Source: Sulfuricella sp. (GTDB lineage: Bacteria > Pseudomonadota > Gammaproteobacteria > Burkholderiales > Sulfuricellaceae). From it: a stretch of DNA of 32,329 nt. The stretch is taken from NCBI GenBank assembly GCA_018336195.1, contig JAGXQV010000195.1, positions 1-32,329 of the forward strand, in the 5' to 3' direction. The notes under the pieces were generated by a model. The model had not been told where the DNA came from, ran no database searches, and saw only the letters and a list, made by a program, of their open reading frames with translations. Made by a program: the position numbers and the translations under genes. How positions within the stretch are numbered: the first letter of the stretch is position 1; the number at the start of each line of letters is the position of its first letter. This document shows positions 14,307-21,947 of the stretch, in pieces.

Positions 14307-15185
14307 ATGAAAAAACTGTTTATCGCACTCTTCGCATTCCTCTGGGCGCCGTTGGCATTCGCGGTTGCTCCCTATCTTTCCGGCGACAAGCTTGCCGGCG
14401 GCGACCTCAAGGCCGTCACCAGCGCGGTCGAGAAGAAGCTCCAGGCCGAAGGCTTTGAAGTCGTCGGCCAGCATGCCCCGAAAGGCTTGCCCGGCTACGC
14501 CTCGGTGATCGTCACCGACAAGGGCATCCTCGACGCCATCAAGGCAACCGGCGGCCAGACCATCGTCGGCGCGGGCATCCGCGTGGGCGTCAAGGCCGAC
14601 GGCAGCGTCTCTTACATGAATCCCGAGTACTGGTATCGCGCCTACTTCCGCAAGCAGTACGGCAGTGCCGAGGGCGCAGTGAAAGCCGTGCAGGCCAAGC
14701 TCGCCAAGGCGTTGGGTGCCGGCAAGGGGTTCGGCGGCGATGTGACTGCCGACGACCTGCCCAACTACCGCTACATGTTCGGCATGGAACGCTTCGACGC
14801 CGACAAGAACGAGTTGAAGACCCACGCCAGCTTCGAAGCCGCAGTCAAGGCAATCCAGGACAACCTCGCCAAGGGGGTCGGCAACACCGCCAAAGTTTAC
14901 GAGATCGTGATGGCCGACAAGAAGCTGGCCGTGTTCGGCGTCGCCCTGAACGACCCGAAGACCGGCGAAGGCTGGTGGGTCAACAAGACCGGCCCCGAGC
15001 ACATCGCCGCGTTGCCTTATGAAATCTACGTGATCGGCAACAAGACCGGCGCCATGTTCGGTCGCTACCGCATCGCCCTGGCCTGGCCTTCACTGGGAAT
15101 GGGTACCTTCATGACCATCGCCGACGGCCCCGACCTGATTCAGGAAACCCTGGCCCATGTCACAGGCGGCACCTACGAGCGTTAA
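14307..15185 (+). CDS. Exported protein of unknown function
   Basis: A 292-residue protein with a clear signal peptide (MKKLFIALFAFLWAPLAFA, cleavage near residue 19), so it is probably periplasmic. I do not recognise the family. It contains two related lysine-rich helical stretches, each starting near an AVKAVQ/AVKAIQ motif (AEGAVKAVQAKLAKALGAG and FEAAVKAIQDNLAKGVGN), which suggests an internal duplication. A glycine-rich segment AGIRVGVKADGSVSYMNPEYWY lies in the first half. The C-terminal part, with EIYVIGNKTGAMFGRYRIALAWP, could be a ligand-binding sheet. No cysteine is present in the mature part, so haem c or Fe-S binding is unlikely. GGAG precedes the start. Read-through from the FadL-type gene is possible. 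Confidence 0.75.
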   Translation: MKKLFIALFAFLWAPLAFAVAPYLSGDKLAGGDLKAVTSAVEKKLQAEGFEVVGQHAPKGLPGYASVIVTDKGILDAIKATGGQTIVGAGIRVGVKADGSVSYMNPEYWYRAYFRKQYGSAEGAVKAVQAKLAKALGAGKGFGGDVTADDLPNYRYMFGMERFDADKNELKTHASFEAAVKAIQDNLAKGVGNTAKVYEIVMADKKLAVFGVALNDPKTGEGWWVNKTGPEHIAALPYEIYVIGNKTGAMFGRYRIALAWPSLGMGTFMTIADGPDLIQETLAHVTGGTYER

Positions 15186-15193
15186 TTACCGTG

Positions 15194-15262
15194 TTGAATG
15201 TTTAGTGTTAAGTTGAGGTCGCCGCACGAAGCACATTCCGCAACTAAGCACTAAACACTCAA
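15194..15262. repeat. Imperfect inverted repeat with 22-base arms
   Basis: Arms at 15194-15215 and 15241-15262 share TGTTTAGTG in inverted orientation and differ at only a few positions. The left arm starts about 8 bases past the stop of the exported-protein gene. Its AT-rich composition contrasts with the surroundings, and it is unlike the other repeat families in the window. Confidence 0.7.
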
Positions 15263-15293
15263 AGCTAAAAACTGCTTTTACTAACGTACCACT

Positions 15294-15326
15294 CGAAGGC
15301 GCAAAGACTCCCTCTTTGCGCCTTCG
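15294..15326 (+). terminator. Hairpin terminator before tcdA
   Basis: A 14-base perfect stem built on CGAAGGCGCAAAGA and its complement with a CTCCC loop, followed by TCATTTCC. It lies 17 bases before the tcdA start, so tcdA either has a promoter within this gap or depends on read-through. Confidence 0.75.
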
Positions 15327-15343
15327 TCATTTCCGAGCTTGCC

Positions 15344-16087
15344 ATGACCGACACTCCACCCCAATTCGAACGCACCCAAATCCTGATCGGTGATAACGGC
15401 ATTGCCGCGCTGGCCGCCAAGCACGTTTTCATCGCCGGCCTGGGCGGGGTCGGCTCGTATTGTGCTGAAGCCCTGGCGCGCGCCGGCATCGGCAGACTGA
15501 CCCTGGTCGATCACGACGTCGTCTCCACCAGCAATATCAACCGTCAGCTTCCCGCCCTGCTATCCACGGTGGGACAAGCCAAGATAGACCTGGTCGCGGC
15601 ACGCATCGCCGACATCAATCCTGCCTGCCGCGTCGAAACCCAGCGGATTTTTCTCAGTGCCGCCAACATTGACGAGATGGTTCCCGCCGATTGCGACTAC
15701 GTGATCGACGCCATCGACTCGATGTCGTGCAAGGCCGCCCTGATCGCCCAAAGCGTCAAACGCGGCCTGAACGTCGCCTCCAGCATGGGGGCCGGCAATC
15801 GCCTCGACCCCACGCGGATCAAGATCGCCGATCTGAGCAAAACGGAGATGTGCCCGCTGGCGCGCGGGATACGCAAATTGCTGGCGCGCCATCACGGCAT
15901 CCGCAAGGGCGTATTGACGGTATTTTCCGATGAAGAAGGCTCCCCGCCACTGCCGCCCGAAGCGGTGGACGGCCCCGGGCGGGCGCGGGCGGTCAACGGC
16001 ACCATCAGCTACATGCCGCCACTATTTGGCCTGATGCTGGCCGGAGCGGTGATCCAGCGCTTGCTGGAAGATACACCACCAGCTTGA
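15344..16087 (+). CDS. tcdA: tRNA threonylcarbamoyladenosine dehydratase
   Basis: ThiF/MoeB/E1-like enzyme (TcdA, also CsdL/YgdL) that converts t6A37 of tRNA into its cyclic form using ATP. It has 247 residues, near the usual size. The nucleotide-binding loop GLGGVG is at about 32-37, followed by LVDHDVVSTSNINRQ, the family's aspartate and arginine motifs. DYVIDAIDSMSCKAALI and SSMGAGNRLDPTRIKIADLSKTEMCPLAR match the TcdA subgroup rather than MoeB or ThiF. The region before the ATG gives only a weak ribosome site. It converges on the small lipoprotein gene, with only 9 bases between the stops. Confidence 0.92.
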   Translation: MTDTPPQFERTQILIGDNGIAALAAKHVFIAGLGGVGSYCAEALARAGIGRLTLVDHDVVSTSNINRQLPALLSTVGQAKIDLVAARIADINPACRVETQRIFLSAANIDEMVPADCDYVIDAIDSMSCKAALIAQSVKRGLNVASSMGAGNRLDPTRIKIADLSKTEMCPLARGIRKLLARHHGIRKGVLTVFSDEEGSPPLPPEAVDGPGRARAVNGTISYMPPLFGLMLAGAVIQRLLEDTPPA

Positions 16088-16096
16088 CGTTTTGAA

Positions 16097-16324
16097 TTAG
16101 CGGGTCGCCTTCTCGGCGGCTTCTTCGCGCAGCTTGGCAGCCTGCTCCAGTACCTGACCAGCCTCCTTGGCCTTGTCCAGGGCATCACGCTGTTCCTGGA
16201 ACAGCGGCGGAGTGGCCAAGTCGCTTTTTCCGCTTTGTGGCAGCGGGGCTTTGTAGGGTTTCTGTTCTTCGCCGCAAGCAGCGAGCAGGGCCAGTACGGA
16301 CAAACTCAATAGCAATCTTGTCAT
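16097..16324 (-). CDS. Small lipoprotein
   Basis: A 75-residue predicted lipoprotein with a short hydrophobic signal and lipobox LLAAC, lipidated on the Cys near residue 17. The mature part is charged and mostly helical (QRDALDKAKEAGQVLEQAAKLREEAAEKATR), possibly a short coiled coil. It resembles small proteobacterial lipoproteins of unknown role. The start at 16324 has GGAGG 7 bases upstream. A second ATG at 16330 overlaps the stop of the upstream PPOX gene (ATGA) but sits too close to that ribosome site. It is the last gene of the minus-strand run. Confidence 0.72.
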   Translation of the reverse strand: MTRLLLSLSVLALLAACGEEQKPYKAPLPQSGKSDLATPPLFQEQRDALDKAKEAGQVLEQAAKLREEAAEKATR

Positions 16325-16326
16325 TT

Positions 16327-16869
16327 TCATTCCTCCAGTCCGGTCGGCAGACCGTCGATGCTGACCCGGTTTTTTTCATTCCGGTAGGCACGCATCCCTT
16401 CCGTGCCCTTCTTCTCTGCCCAGCGCACCAGGCCGTCGCGCTGGCCTTGATATTTGTAGAGCGGCACCCCGGCACCGCACGAGGTTTGCAGGGACTCGAC
16501 CTCCACCATGATAATCTGGCGCGCCCCCGGCATAACGGGGAAAAGCGCCGTCAGTTCCTCCCATTCGGCGTGCCCCGGCTGTACGCTGCGCCCCGTTCCG
16601 TAGAGGCGCAGGATCAACGGATCGCCGGCAAAGCTGCAAAACATCAGGGTGAGGCGGCCGTTGTCGAGGAGGTGGGCGGCCGTTTCGTTGGCGCTGCCGA
16701 TGTGATCGAGATAGGCAACCCGCTTTTCATTGAGCACGCGCAAGCTGTCCAGCCCCTTGGGGCTGAGGTTGACCCGCCCCTCATGCGGTGCGCTGGCGAC
16801 GAAAAACATCTGCTGGCCGGTGATGAACTCGCGCAGATCGTCATTGATTGCCGGATAGAACTTAGCCAT
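16327..16869 (-). CDS. Pyridoxamine 5'-phosphate oxidase-fold flavoprotein
   Basis: A 180-residue protein of the PPOX-like split-barrel family, which binds FMN or F420 and often acts as an uncharacterised oxidoreductase. The N-terminal DLREFITGQQMFFVASAPHEGRVNLSPKGLDSLRV and the DHIGSANETAAHLLDNGRLTLMFCSFAGDPLILRLYG stretch are typical. True PdxH active-site features were not identified, so it is not called pdxH. It overlaps ubiX by 8 bases. UbiX makes a prenylated FMN, so a flavin link between the two is possible but is inference. Confidence 0.82.
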   Translation of the reverse strand: MAKFYPAINDDLREFITGQQMFFVASAPHEGRVNLSPKGLDSLRVLNEKRVAYLDHIGSANETAAHLLDNGRLTLMFCSFAGDPLILRLYGTGRSVQPGHAEWEELTALFPVMPGARQIIMVEVESLQTSCGAGVPLYKYQGQRDGLVRWAEKKGTEGMRAYRNEKNRVSIDGLPTGLEE

Positions 16870-17488
16870 TGTGCAATTCCTTTTCTTCGCCCCAGCGTGG
16901 CAGCAGTTGGTGGGCCACGCCGAGTTGGTCGAGTACTCGCGCCACGATGAAATCCACCAGGTCGGCGAGACTTTGCGGGTGGTGATAAAAGCCCGGATTG
17001 GCAGGCAGGATGGTGACGCCGAGGCGCGCCAGCTTGAGCATGTTTTCCAGGTGAATCGCCGAAAACGGCGCTTCGCGGGGCACCAGGATGAGTTTGCGGC
17101 CTTCCTTGAGCATCACGTCGGCGGCACGTTCGATGAGGTTGTCGGAAAGGCCGCCGGCGACGGCCGCCAGCGTGCCCATCGAACACGGGCAGACCACCAT
17201 GGCGTCGGCGGGATTGGTGCCGGATGCCACCGGGGCAAACCATTCGTCGCGCCCGAACACCCGCAAGCGGCCTTCCCCGGCATTAAAGCGTTGCACCAGG
17301 AGGCGTTGCGCTTCGCGGCTGTCGGCGGGAAGCGCGCAGTCGGTTTCCTGGGCGGCCACCACCTGGGCGGCCTGCGAATACACCAGATAGACCCGGCATC
17401 CCTCAGACAACAGCACCTCCAGGAGACGCAGGGCGTAAGGCATTCCAGACGCACCGGTAAGGGCGAGGGTTATGGTTCGATTATTCAT
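16862..17488 (-). CDS. ubiX: Flavin prenyltransferase UbiX
   Basis: Attaches a dimethylallyl group to FMN to make prenyl-FMN, the cofactor of UbiD-type decarboxylases in ubiquinone synthesis. It has 208 residues. The N-terminal ALTGASGMPYALRLLE is the flavin-binding loop. CPCSMGTLAAVAGGLSDNLIERAADVMLKEGRKLILVPREAP covers the rest of the active site, and NPGFYHHP is conserved. The start overlaps the stop of the preceding gene (ATGA at 17485-17488), implying coupled translation. No ubiD lies in this window. Confidence 0.95.
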   Translation of the reverse strand: MNNRTITLALTGASGMPYALRLLEVLLSEGCRVYLVYSQAAQVVAAQETDCALPADSREAQRLLVQRFNAGEGRLRVFGRDEWFAPVASGTNPADAMVVCPCSMGTLAAVAGGLSDNLIERAADVMLKEGRKLILVPREAPFSAIHLENMLKLARLGVTILPANPGFYHHPQSLADLVDFIVARVLDQLGVAHQLLPRWGEEKELHNG

Positions 17489-17985
17489 AAGGTTCCGGGA
17501 GGCAAATCCTGTTCGAGTATAGGCGCTGGCGCTTCCGGTTTGGTTTCCGGTTTGGTTTCCGGTTTGGTTTCCGGTTTTTCCGGCGGCTTGCTATCCGCCG
17601 GCTTGCTCTTGACCTGCGGACACAGCGCTGCTTCGAACAGGTCGCCGATGGTTTCGGGGATGATGGCGGTGGTGTCGCCCTCCCCCGTCACCTGTTCGAT
17701 CACCATCCCATTGGCGCCACGGACGATATGGGAAAGCGGCTTGACGGTATGCTCGGCGCAATTGATACGCTCCCGGTAGAGAGCGCTCACCGCCTGCTGG
17801 TCCTTGTAAAGCTGAGGGGTCTTGAACAGCACCTTTTTCCAGTAGGTGATTTCATTGGCGTTGACGGTCAGCTTCGAGGCATCGTAAAAATACTGGTTGC
17901 CTTCGCCGGCGTGGACGACCGTCCATTCCGCGGCACTCGCCAGGCTGCAACAGCCCATCAGAAGCAACGCAACCAGCCCCCTCAT
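17485..17985 (-). CDS. Exported surface-adhesin-E-like protein
   Basis: A 166-residue protein with a signal peptide (MRGLVALLLMGCCSLASAAE, cleavage near residue 18). The mature part WTVVHAGEGNQYFYDASKL...ITYWKKVLFKTP resembles the surface-adhesin protein E domain common in betaproteobacteria. Two cysteines may form a disulfide. The C-terminal tail is low complexity, with three KPET repeats encoded by 12-base tandem repeats. It overlaps ubiX by 4 bases and the Gx gene by 4 bases, so all three are co-transcribed. Its function is not known. Confidence 0.7.
   Translation of the reverse strand: MRGLVALLLMGCCSLASAAEWTVVHAGEGNQYFYDASKLTVNANEITYWKKVLFKTPQLYKDQQAVSALYRERINCAEHTVKPLSHIVRGANGMVIEQVTGEGDTTAIIPETIGDLFEAALCPQVKSKPADSKPPEKPETKPETKPETKPEAPAPILEQDLPPGTL
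17535..17581. repeat. 12-base tandem repeat within a coding tail
   Basis: Four near-perfect copies of a GGTTTCCGGTTT-type unit encode the repeated Lys-Pro-Glu-Thr tail of the surface-adhesin-E-like protein. Because the unit is a multiple of 3, gain or loss of copies would change tail length without breaking the frame. Confidence 0.75.
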
Positions 17986-18491
17986 CGCCTATCCTCCTCC
18001 AGCAAGCGCGCCGCCGCCAACCCGTTGAGGGTGCCGAAGAACAGCGCCGCCGCGGCGAACACCGGGACGAAATAAAGGAGACCGGGATGAGGCATCAGCC
18101 AAGCATACACCACCGCCAGTTGTCCGGCGATATGCGCGTAAGCCGCCGCGATACTCAGCGTAACCGGCCCGAACCAGCCTCTCGGCAGATGGCGCGACAA
18201 GGCCAGCGCCACCAAGCTGGTCAATGCACCGCACAAGGAAAGGACGAAGGATGGCGACAGAAAAGTGCCGAGGATCAGGCTGCCCGCCACCACCCGCAGC
18301 AGCGACACCCATATCGCCGCGGCCATCCCCAGGCGCTGCAACACCACCAAGGTAACGATGTTCGCCAGCCCCGGCTTGACCCCCGGCAGGGGCGAGGGAA
18401 TCACCGCCTCGGCCACCGACAGGCCGATGGCAAACGCCGCCAGGCGGGCGATACGGTGGTCTTCGGGAGTGGTGGCGAGGGCGATTTGCAT
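17982..18491 (-). CDS. Gx transporter-like / heptaprenyl diphosphate synthase component I-like membrane protein
   Basis: A 169-residue integral membrane protein with about five hydrophobic segments (for example LSIAAAYAHIAGQLAVVYAWL and YFVPVFAAAALFFGTLNGLAAA). The PSPLPGVKPGLANIVTLVVL motif near residues 32-52 is characteristic of the Hpre_diP_synt_I / Gx transporter family. That family relates to substrate-binding ECF-type components and usually lies near NusG-II and RnfG/ApbE-type genes. No good ribosome site precedes the ATG. It is separated from its likely partner, the NusG-II gene, by a toxin-antitoxin pair. It overlaps the next gene by 4 bases. Confidence 0.82.
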   Translation of the reverse strand: MQIALATTPEDHRIARLAAFAIGLSVAEAVIPSPLPGVKPGLANIVTLVVLQRLGMAAAIWVSLLRVVAGSLILGTFLSPSFVLSLCGALTSLVALALSRHLPRGWFGPVTLSIAAAYAHIAGQLAVVYAWLMPHPGLLYFVPVFAAAALFFGTLNGLAAARLLEEDRR

Positions 18492-18530
18492 GGAAAAAAG
18501 GAAATTACACCGTCACGGATTTCACACGGC

Positions 18531-18920
18531 TCAACCCCAAACGACTTTAAGCGGATAGCGAGAAATATTGCGGTCTGCGGTAACCAGTGGAATTTCTTCG
18601 CTTAAAGCTTGGGCAATCAGGAGACGGTCAAACGGATCACGATGATGGTCGGGAAGATTTTCCAGTACGTAAACGTGGCGAGGCTGAATCGACAGCAACT
18701 GCAAGCCATATTCAAACTGACTTGTTTCAATCAACTCGCGCACGGGAACTTGCAAGGGAAGTTTTCCAAGCTGATATTTGACTTGGATTTCCCATACTGA
18801 CGCCAGGCTAAGCAACAATGTGGTTTGCGGGTTTTGGCATATGTCGAGTACGTTGCCTGGGCATTTTTCCGGTTCATTGTTCAGCCAGCGAAATGCGTGA
18901 GTATCCAGCAATACCCTCAT
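18531..18920 (-). CDS. PIN-domain toxin (VapC-like ribonuclease)
   Basis: A 129-residue PIN/PilT-fold nuclease. The acidic active-site residues are in place: D6 in LLDTHAF, E44 in SVWEIQVK, D98 in DPFDRLLIAQA and D116 in TADRNI. PIN toxins of this size typically cleave tRNA or rRNA and are held by the cognate antitoxin. Its start overlaps the antitoxin stop (ATGA, 18917-18920), the usual toxin-antitoxin coupling. The gene looks visibly richer in A and T than its flanking genes, consistent with recent transfer. Confidence 0.9.
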   Translation of the reverse strand: MRVLLDTHAFRWLNNEPEKCPGNVLDICQNPQTTLLLSLASVWEIQVKYQLGKLPLQVPVRELIETSQFEYGLQLLSIQPRHVYVLENLPDHHRDPFDRLLIAQALSEEIPLVTADRNISRYPLKVVWG

Positions 18921-19141
18921 TTCGAGGCGCCCGCCCAGAAATCGTCCGGTAAAGGATCGTTAAAATCCGCCGGCACCGTGTATTGCCCACGAAATTCCCC
19001 GAAAACCCTGGGCTTGGACGGTGACGGAGGAGCTTCAAAAAGTACGATGACCCGCGCCTTGCCCGGCGGAACGTTTTCCGGCAATTCGACGCGCAGGCCA
19101 TGGTGAGCATCAATGGTCGCATCCAACTCGATCGCTTGCAT
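18917..19141 (-). CDS. Antitoxin of the PIN toxin
   Basis: A 74-residue protein upstream of and overlapping the PIN gene. It starts MQAIELDATIDAHHGLRVELPENVPPGKARVIVLFE, resembling the small antitoxins paired with PilT-type PIN toxins. Its C-terminus (FNDPLPDDFW) is the likely toxin-binding tail. GGAG 6 bases upstream supports the start at 19141. No classic AbrB or RHH DNA-binding motif is obvious. Confidence 0.8.
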   Translation of the reverse strand: MQAIELDATIDAHHGLRVELPENVPPGKARVIVLFEAPPSPSKPRVFGEFRGQYTVPADFNDPLPDDFWAGASK

Positions 19142-19154
19142 GGTGGACTCCAGT

Positions 19155-19529
19155 TCAATAACTCAGGGAATCATACAACTTTTTCGACCCCGCCAGTTCC
19201 ACGCTGACCTGGTTGGGCAGGCATACCGCCATTTCGCCCTGGCGGCTCAGCCAGCCTTGCTTGACGCAGTATTGGCGCGGGCTGGGATCCTGGGCGACGC
19301 GGGCACGTTGCGCCTGGATGGTAATCAGGCTGGTGCCGAGCGGGCCGTGCACGGTGACGCTGCGATTCTCCGCCAGTGAGTATTCGCCCACTACCTTGCC
19401 GCCGCTGCGCACGATGGCGCGGTCGGCGCGGTCGGTTTGCCACAGCGCGGCGAACAGCCAGGCGGTCACCGCGGCCCCGGCAACCAGCGTCAGCCAGTCG
19501 CCGGGACGCAGGTAGTGCAGATCAGGCAT
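19155..19529 (-). CDS. NusG domain II-containing protein
   Basis: A 124-residue protein with one N-terminal membrane helix ([19 protein letters not shown], about 12-30), then a beta-rich region ([57 protein letters not shown]). The latter matches the NusG_II family: exported proteins commonly next to Gx-type transporters. Two cysteines sit in the [23 protein letters not shown] and GEMAVCLP motifs. It overlaps rapZ by 8 bases. The Gx gene it usually accompanies lies beyond a toxin-antitoxin pair. Confidence 0.82.
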   Translation of the reverse strand: MPDLHYLRPGDWLTLVAGAAVTAWLFAALWQTDRADRAIVRSGGKVVGEYSLAENRSVTVHGPLGTSLITIQAQRARVAQDPSPRQYCVKQGWLSRQGEMAVCLPNQVSVELAGSKKLYDSLSY

Positions 19530-20367
19530 GGGGCAACTCGCGGTGGCGCACCAGGATTTGATGGCTATTGGTGCGGAAATACGCGGACAGGCGTTCGGCG
19601 AAATACACCGAACGATGCTGGCCGCCGGTGCAGCCGAGGGCCACGGTGAGATAGCTACGGTTGTCGCGAATGAAGGCGGGCAGCCAGGATTCGACGAAAT
19701 TGCGAATGTCGTTATACATCCGCTCCACCATTTCGTCCTTTTCCAGGAAGGCGGCGACCGCTTCGTCGCGCCCGGTGAGGGGACGCAGCAACGGATCGTA
19801 AAAGGGATTGGGCAGGCAACGCACGTCGAAGACGAAATCGGCGTCGAGCGGGATGCCGTGCTTGAAGCCGAACGACTGGAACAGCAGGGTCAGGCAGGAT
19901 TCGTCCAGGCCGATCATGTCCTTGATCCAGGCGCGCAGGGCGTTGGGGCGCAGATCGCTGGTATCGATGCGATGGCCGAACTCGTTGATCGCCTCCAACA
20001 TTTCCCGCTCCAGCTCGATGCATTCGGTGATGGTGCGCGACTCGCTGCTCAGCGGATGGCGGCGCCGGGTTTCGCTGAAGCGTTTGACCAGCGCCTCGGT
20101 CTTGGCTTCGAGGAACAGCACGCGCACGTCGATGGCCTGTTCCTTAAGTTGCACCAGGGCACTGGGGAGGTGTTCGATCTGCCCGGCGCTGCGCACGTCG
20201 ACGCTGATTGCGATGCGGGTATAGCCGGCGTCGCGCAGGAAAGCCACGGTGGCCGGAAGCATCTGCGCCGGCAGGTTGTCGACACAGTAGTAAGCGCTAT
20301 CTTCGAGGACATTGAGGGCGATGCTCTTGCCCGAGCCGGACAGGCCGCTGATCAGGATGAGCTGCAT
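19522..20367 (-). CDS. rapZ: RNase adapter protein / nucleotide-binding protein RapZ
   Basis: P-loop protein RapZ (YvcJ family), 281 residues. In E. coli it binds GlmZ sRNA and guides RNase E to control glucosamine-6-phosphate synthesis; outside enterics the role is less certain. Walker A is GLSGSGKS at residues 8-15. [32 protein letters not shown] and the C-terminal [18 protein letters not shown] are family hallmarks. The start at 20367 ([10 protein letters not shown]) is chosen although the ribosome site is weak; the longer frame upstream is repeat DNA. It follows hprK, as usual for the betaproteobacterial rpoN-ptsN cluster. The man-type EIIA, ptsH and ptsI genes that often follow are absent. 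Confidence 0.93.
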   Translation of the reverse strand: MQLILISGLSGSGKSIALNVLEDSAYYCVDNLPAQMLPATVAFLRDAGYTRIAISVDVRSAGQIEHLPSALVQLKEQAIDVRVLFLEAKTEALVKRFSETRRRHPLSSESRTITECIELEREMLEAINEFGHRIDTSDLRPNALRAWIKDMIGLDESCLTLLFQSFGFKHGIPLDADFVFDVRCLPNPFYDPLLRPLTGRDEAVAAFLEKDEMVERMYNDIRNFVESWLPAFIRDNRSYLTVALGCTGGQHRSVYFAERLSAYFRTNSHQILVRHRELPHA

Positions 20368-20375
20368 AATTTCGA

Positions 20376-20455
20376 GCGATGAGCGATGGGGAATAGGTAA
20401 TGAGAATTGCGGTGGGGATTCATGTCCCATTCCCCATCACTCATTCCCCATCACC
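20376..20455. repeat. Inverted repeat, family C, overlapping the hprK 3' end
   Basis: Arms of GATGGGGAATG-type units (20376-20404 and 20426-20455) in inverted orientation. The right arm contains GGTGATGGGGAATGAG on the minus strand, identical to the nirD 3' repeat, and here it encodes the hprK stop in a different reading frame. It fills the hprK-rapZ spacer. Confidence 0.8.
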
Positions 20456-21409
20456 CGAATTTCCCGTCATGTAGCCTTCGTGACGCGCCATGAATTCGAG
20501 GGTGCTATTGATGCCGCGCAGACGCAGGATATGGTTGCGCACCGCGACTTCCACCAGCACCGCGATATTGCGCCCTGCCGCCACGGGAATGCGCACCTTG
20601 GGGATGGTCACGTCCAGGATCACTTCGCTGTATTCCTGCAATTGCAGGCGGTCGCGCCCGGTAAGGTCTGAGCCGGCGAGCTTTTCAAGTTGGACGATGA
20701 GGCGCAGATTCTTTTTCAGCTTGACGGCGGTTTCACCGAACAATTGGCGGATGTTGAGGATGCCCAAACCGCGCACTTCGAGGAAATCCTGCAACAATTC
20801 GGGGCAGCGCCCTTCCAAGGTATCCGGCGCGACCAGGAAAAACTCGACGATGTCGTCGGCGATCAGACGGTGGCCGCGCGTCACCATTTCCAGGGCCAGT
20901 TCGCTTTTGCCGATGGCGCTGTCGCCGGTGACCAGCACCCCCATGCCCTGAACTTCGAGAAACACCCCGTGTATCGAAGTGGATTCCGCCAATACCTGGG
21001 TCAGGTAGTGATTGAGCACGTTCATCAGGTAGGGACTGGCGAGGGTGGAGGTAAACAGCGGCACGTCGGCGCTGTTGGCCGCGCTGATCAGGACCGCGGG
21101 AACCTCCTCGCCGTTGGCGACGATCACCGCCGCGAGCTCGGTGGAAAAGAGGTTGCCGATAGCCAGCGTCAGGCCGGACGTGTTGAGGCTGCGCAAATAA
21201 TCCATTTCCGCGCAGCCGAGAACCTGGACGCGGTTGGGATGGACGAAATTGAGATGCCCGATCAGCGCCAGGGTGGGTTTCTGCACGGTGTCGCTGGTAA
21301 GCAGGCGCTCACCGCCACCATGCCCGGCTACCCATTTCAGCGACAACTTGTCGCCGGTCTGTTCGAACATCTTGCGCACGCTGATCTGGGACATGGCGGA
21401 CGACGTCAT
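20441..21409 (-). CDS. hprK: HPr kinase/phosphorylase
   Basis: Phosphorylates HPr on serine and removes the phosphate in response to carbon state. It has 322 residues. The catalytic P-loop GDSAIGKS is at 162-169, followed by LEMVTRGHRLIADDIVEF. EVRGLGILNIRQLFG is the HprK signature. The start at 21409 overlaps the ptsN stop (ATGA); no strong ribosome site is present, so translation is probably coupled. The last six residues and the stop lie in a family C repeat, so the C-terminus may be altered relative to relatives. In betaproteobacteria HprK acts within the nitrogen-PTS system. Confidence 0.94.
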   Translation of the reverse strand: MTSSAMSQISVRKMFEQTGDKLSLKWVAGHGGGERLLTSDTVQKPTLALIGHLNFVHPNRVQVLGCAEMDYLRSLNTSGLTLAIGNLFSTELAAVIVANGEEVPAVLISAANSADVPLFTSTLASPYLMNVLNHYLTQVLAESTSIHGVFLEVQGMGVLVTGDSAIGKSELALEMVTRGHRLIADDIVEFFLVAPDTLEGRCPELLQDFLEVRGLGILNIRQLFGETAVKLKKNLRLIVQLEKLAGSDLTGRDRLQLQEYSEVILDVTIPKVRIPVAAGRNIAVLVEVAVRNHILRLRGINSTLEFMARHEGYMTGNSGDGE

Positions 21410-21855
21410 GAAGCCAACAAACGATGGAGGGCGGCGGCATCCGGCGCGGTGTGCAGGGCGTCGCGCAGGGATTTTTCGCTAAAAAGTTCGGCCAGTTCGC
21501 CGAGGATCAGCAAATGCAGATCGGTGGCTTGTTGCGGCACCAGCAGGACGAACACCAGGCTGACCGGCCGTCCGTCCGGCGCATCGAAAGGCAGCGGGGT
21601 CTTGAGACGCACGAAAGCGCCGACCGCCTCGCGCAGCCCCTTGATACGCCCGTGGGGAATGGCGATGCTGTGTCCCATCGCGGTCGAGCCGAGTTTCTCG
21701 CGGGTCGCCAGGCTCTCGGTCACTTTGGCATGGGCCAATTGGGGATTGCCGGACTCGAACAATTCCCCCAGTTTTTCCAGCAATGCCTGCTTGCTGCCGA
21801 CTTCGAGATCGGCAAGTACATTGCAAAGGGGGAGGAGTTCGGCGACCAGGCTCAT
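21406..21855 (-). CDS. ptsN: Nitrogen-PTS EIIA protein
   Basis: EIIA-Ntr of the regulatory phosphotransferase system, phosphorylated by NPr/HPr and influencing nitrogen and potassium responses. It has 149 residues of the PTS EIIA type 2 fold. The phosphorylated histidine is H68 in IAIPHGRI. FDAPDGRPVSLVFVLLVPQQATDLHLLILGELAELF matches the family. It lies after hpf and rpoN and overlaps hprK. A 92-base gap separates it from hpf. Confidence 0.94.
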   Translation of the reverse strand: MSLVAELLPLCNVLADLEVGSKQALLEKLGELFESGNPQLAHAKVTESLATREKLGSTAMGHSIAIPHGRIKGLREAVGAFVRLKTPLPFDAPDGRPVSLVFVLLVPQQATDLHLLILGELAELFSEKSLRDALHTAPDAAALHRLLAS

Positions 21856-21947
21856 GGGATATCAGGCACGGAAGTCGTCAAGCAGGGAAACTGCCGGTGG
21901 GCGAGAAAGGCGCTTAAGCATTTTCGATCCCGCCGGCATTAACGTTG

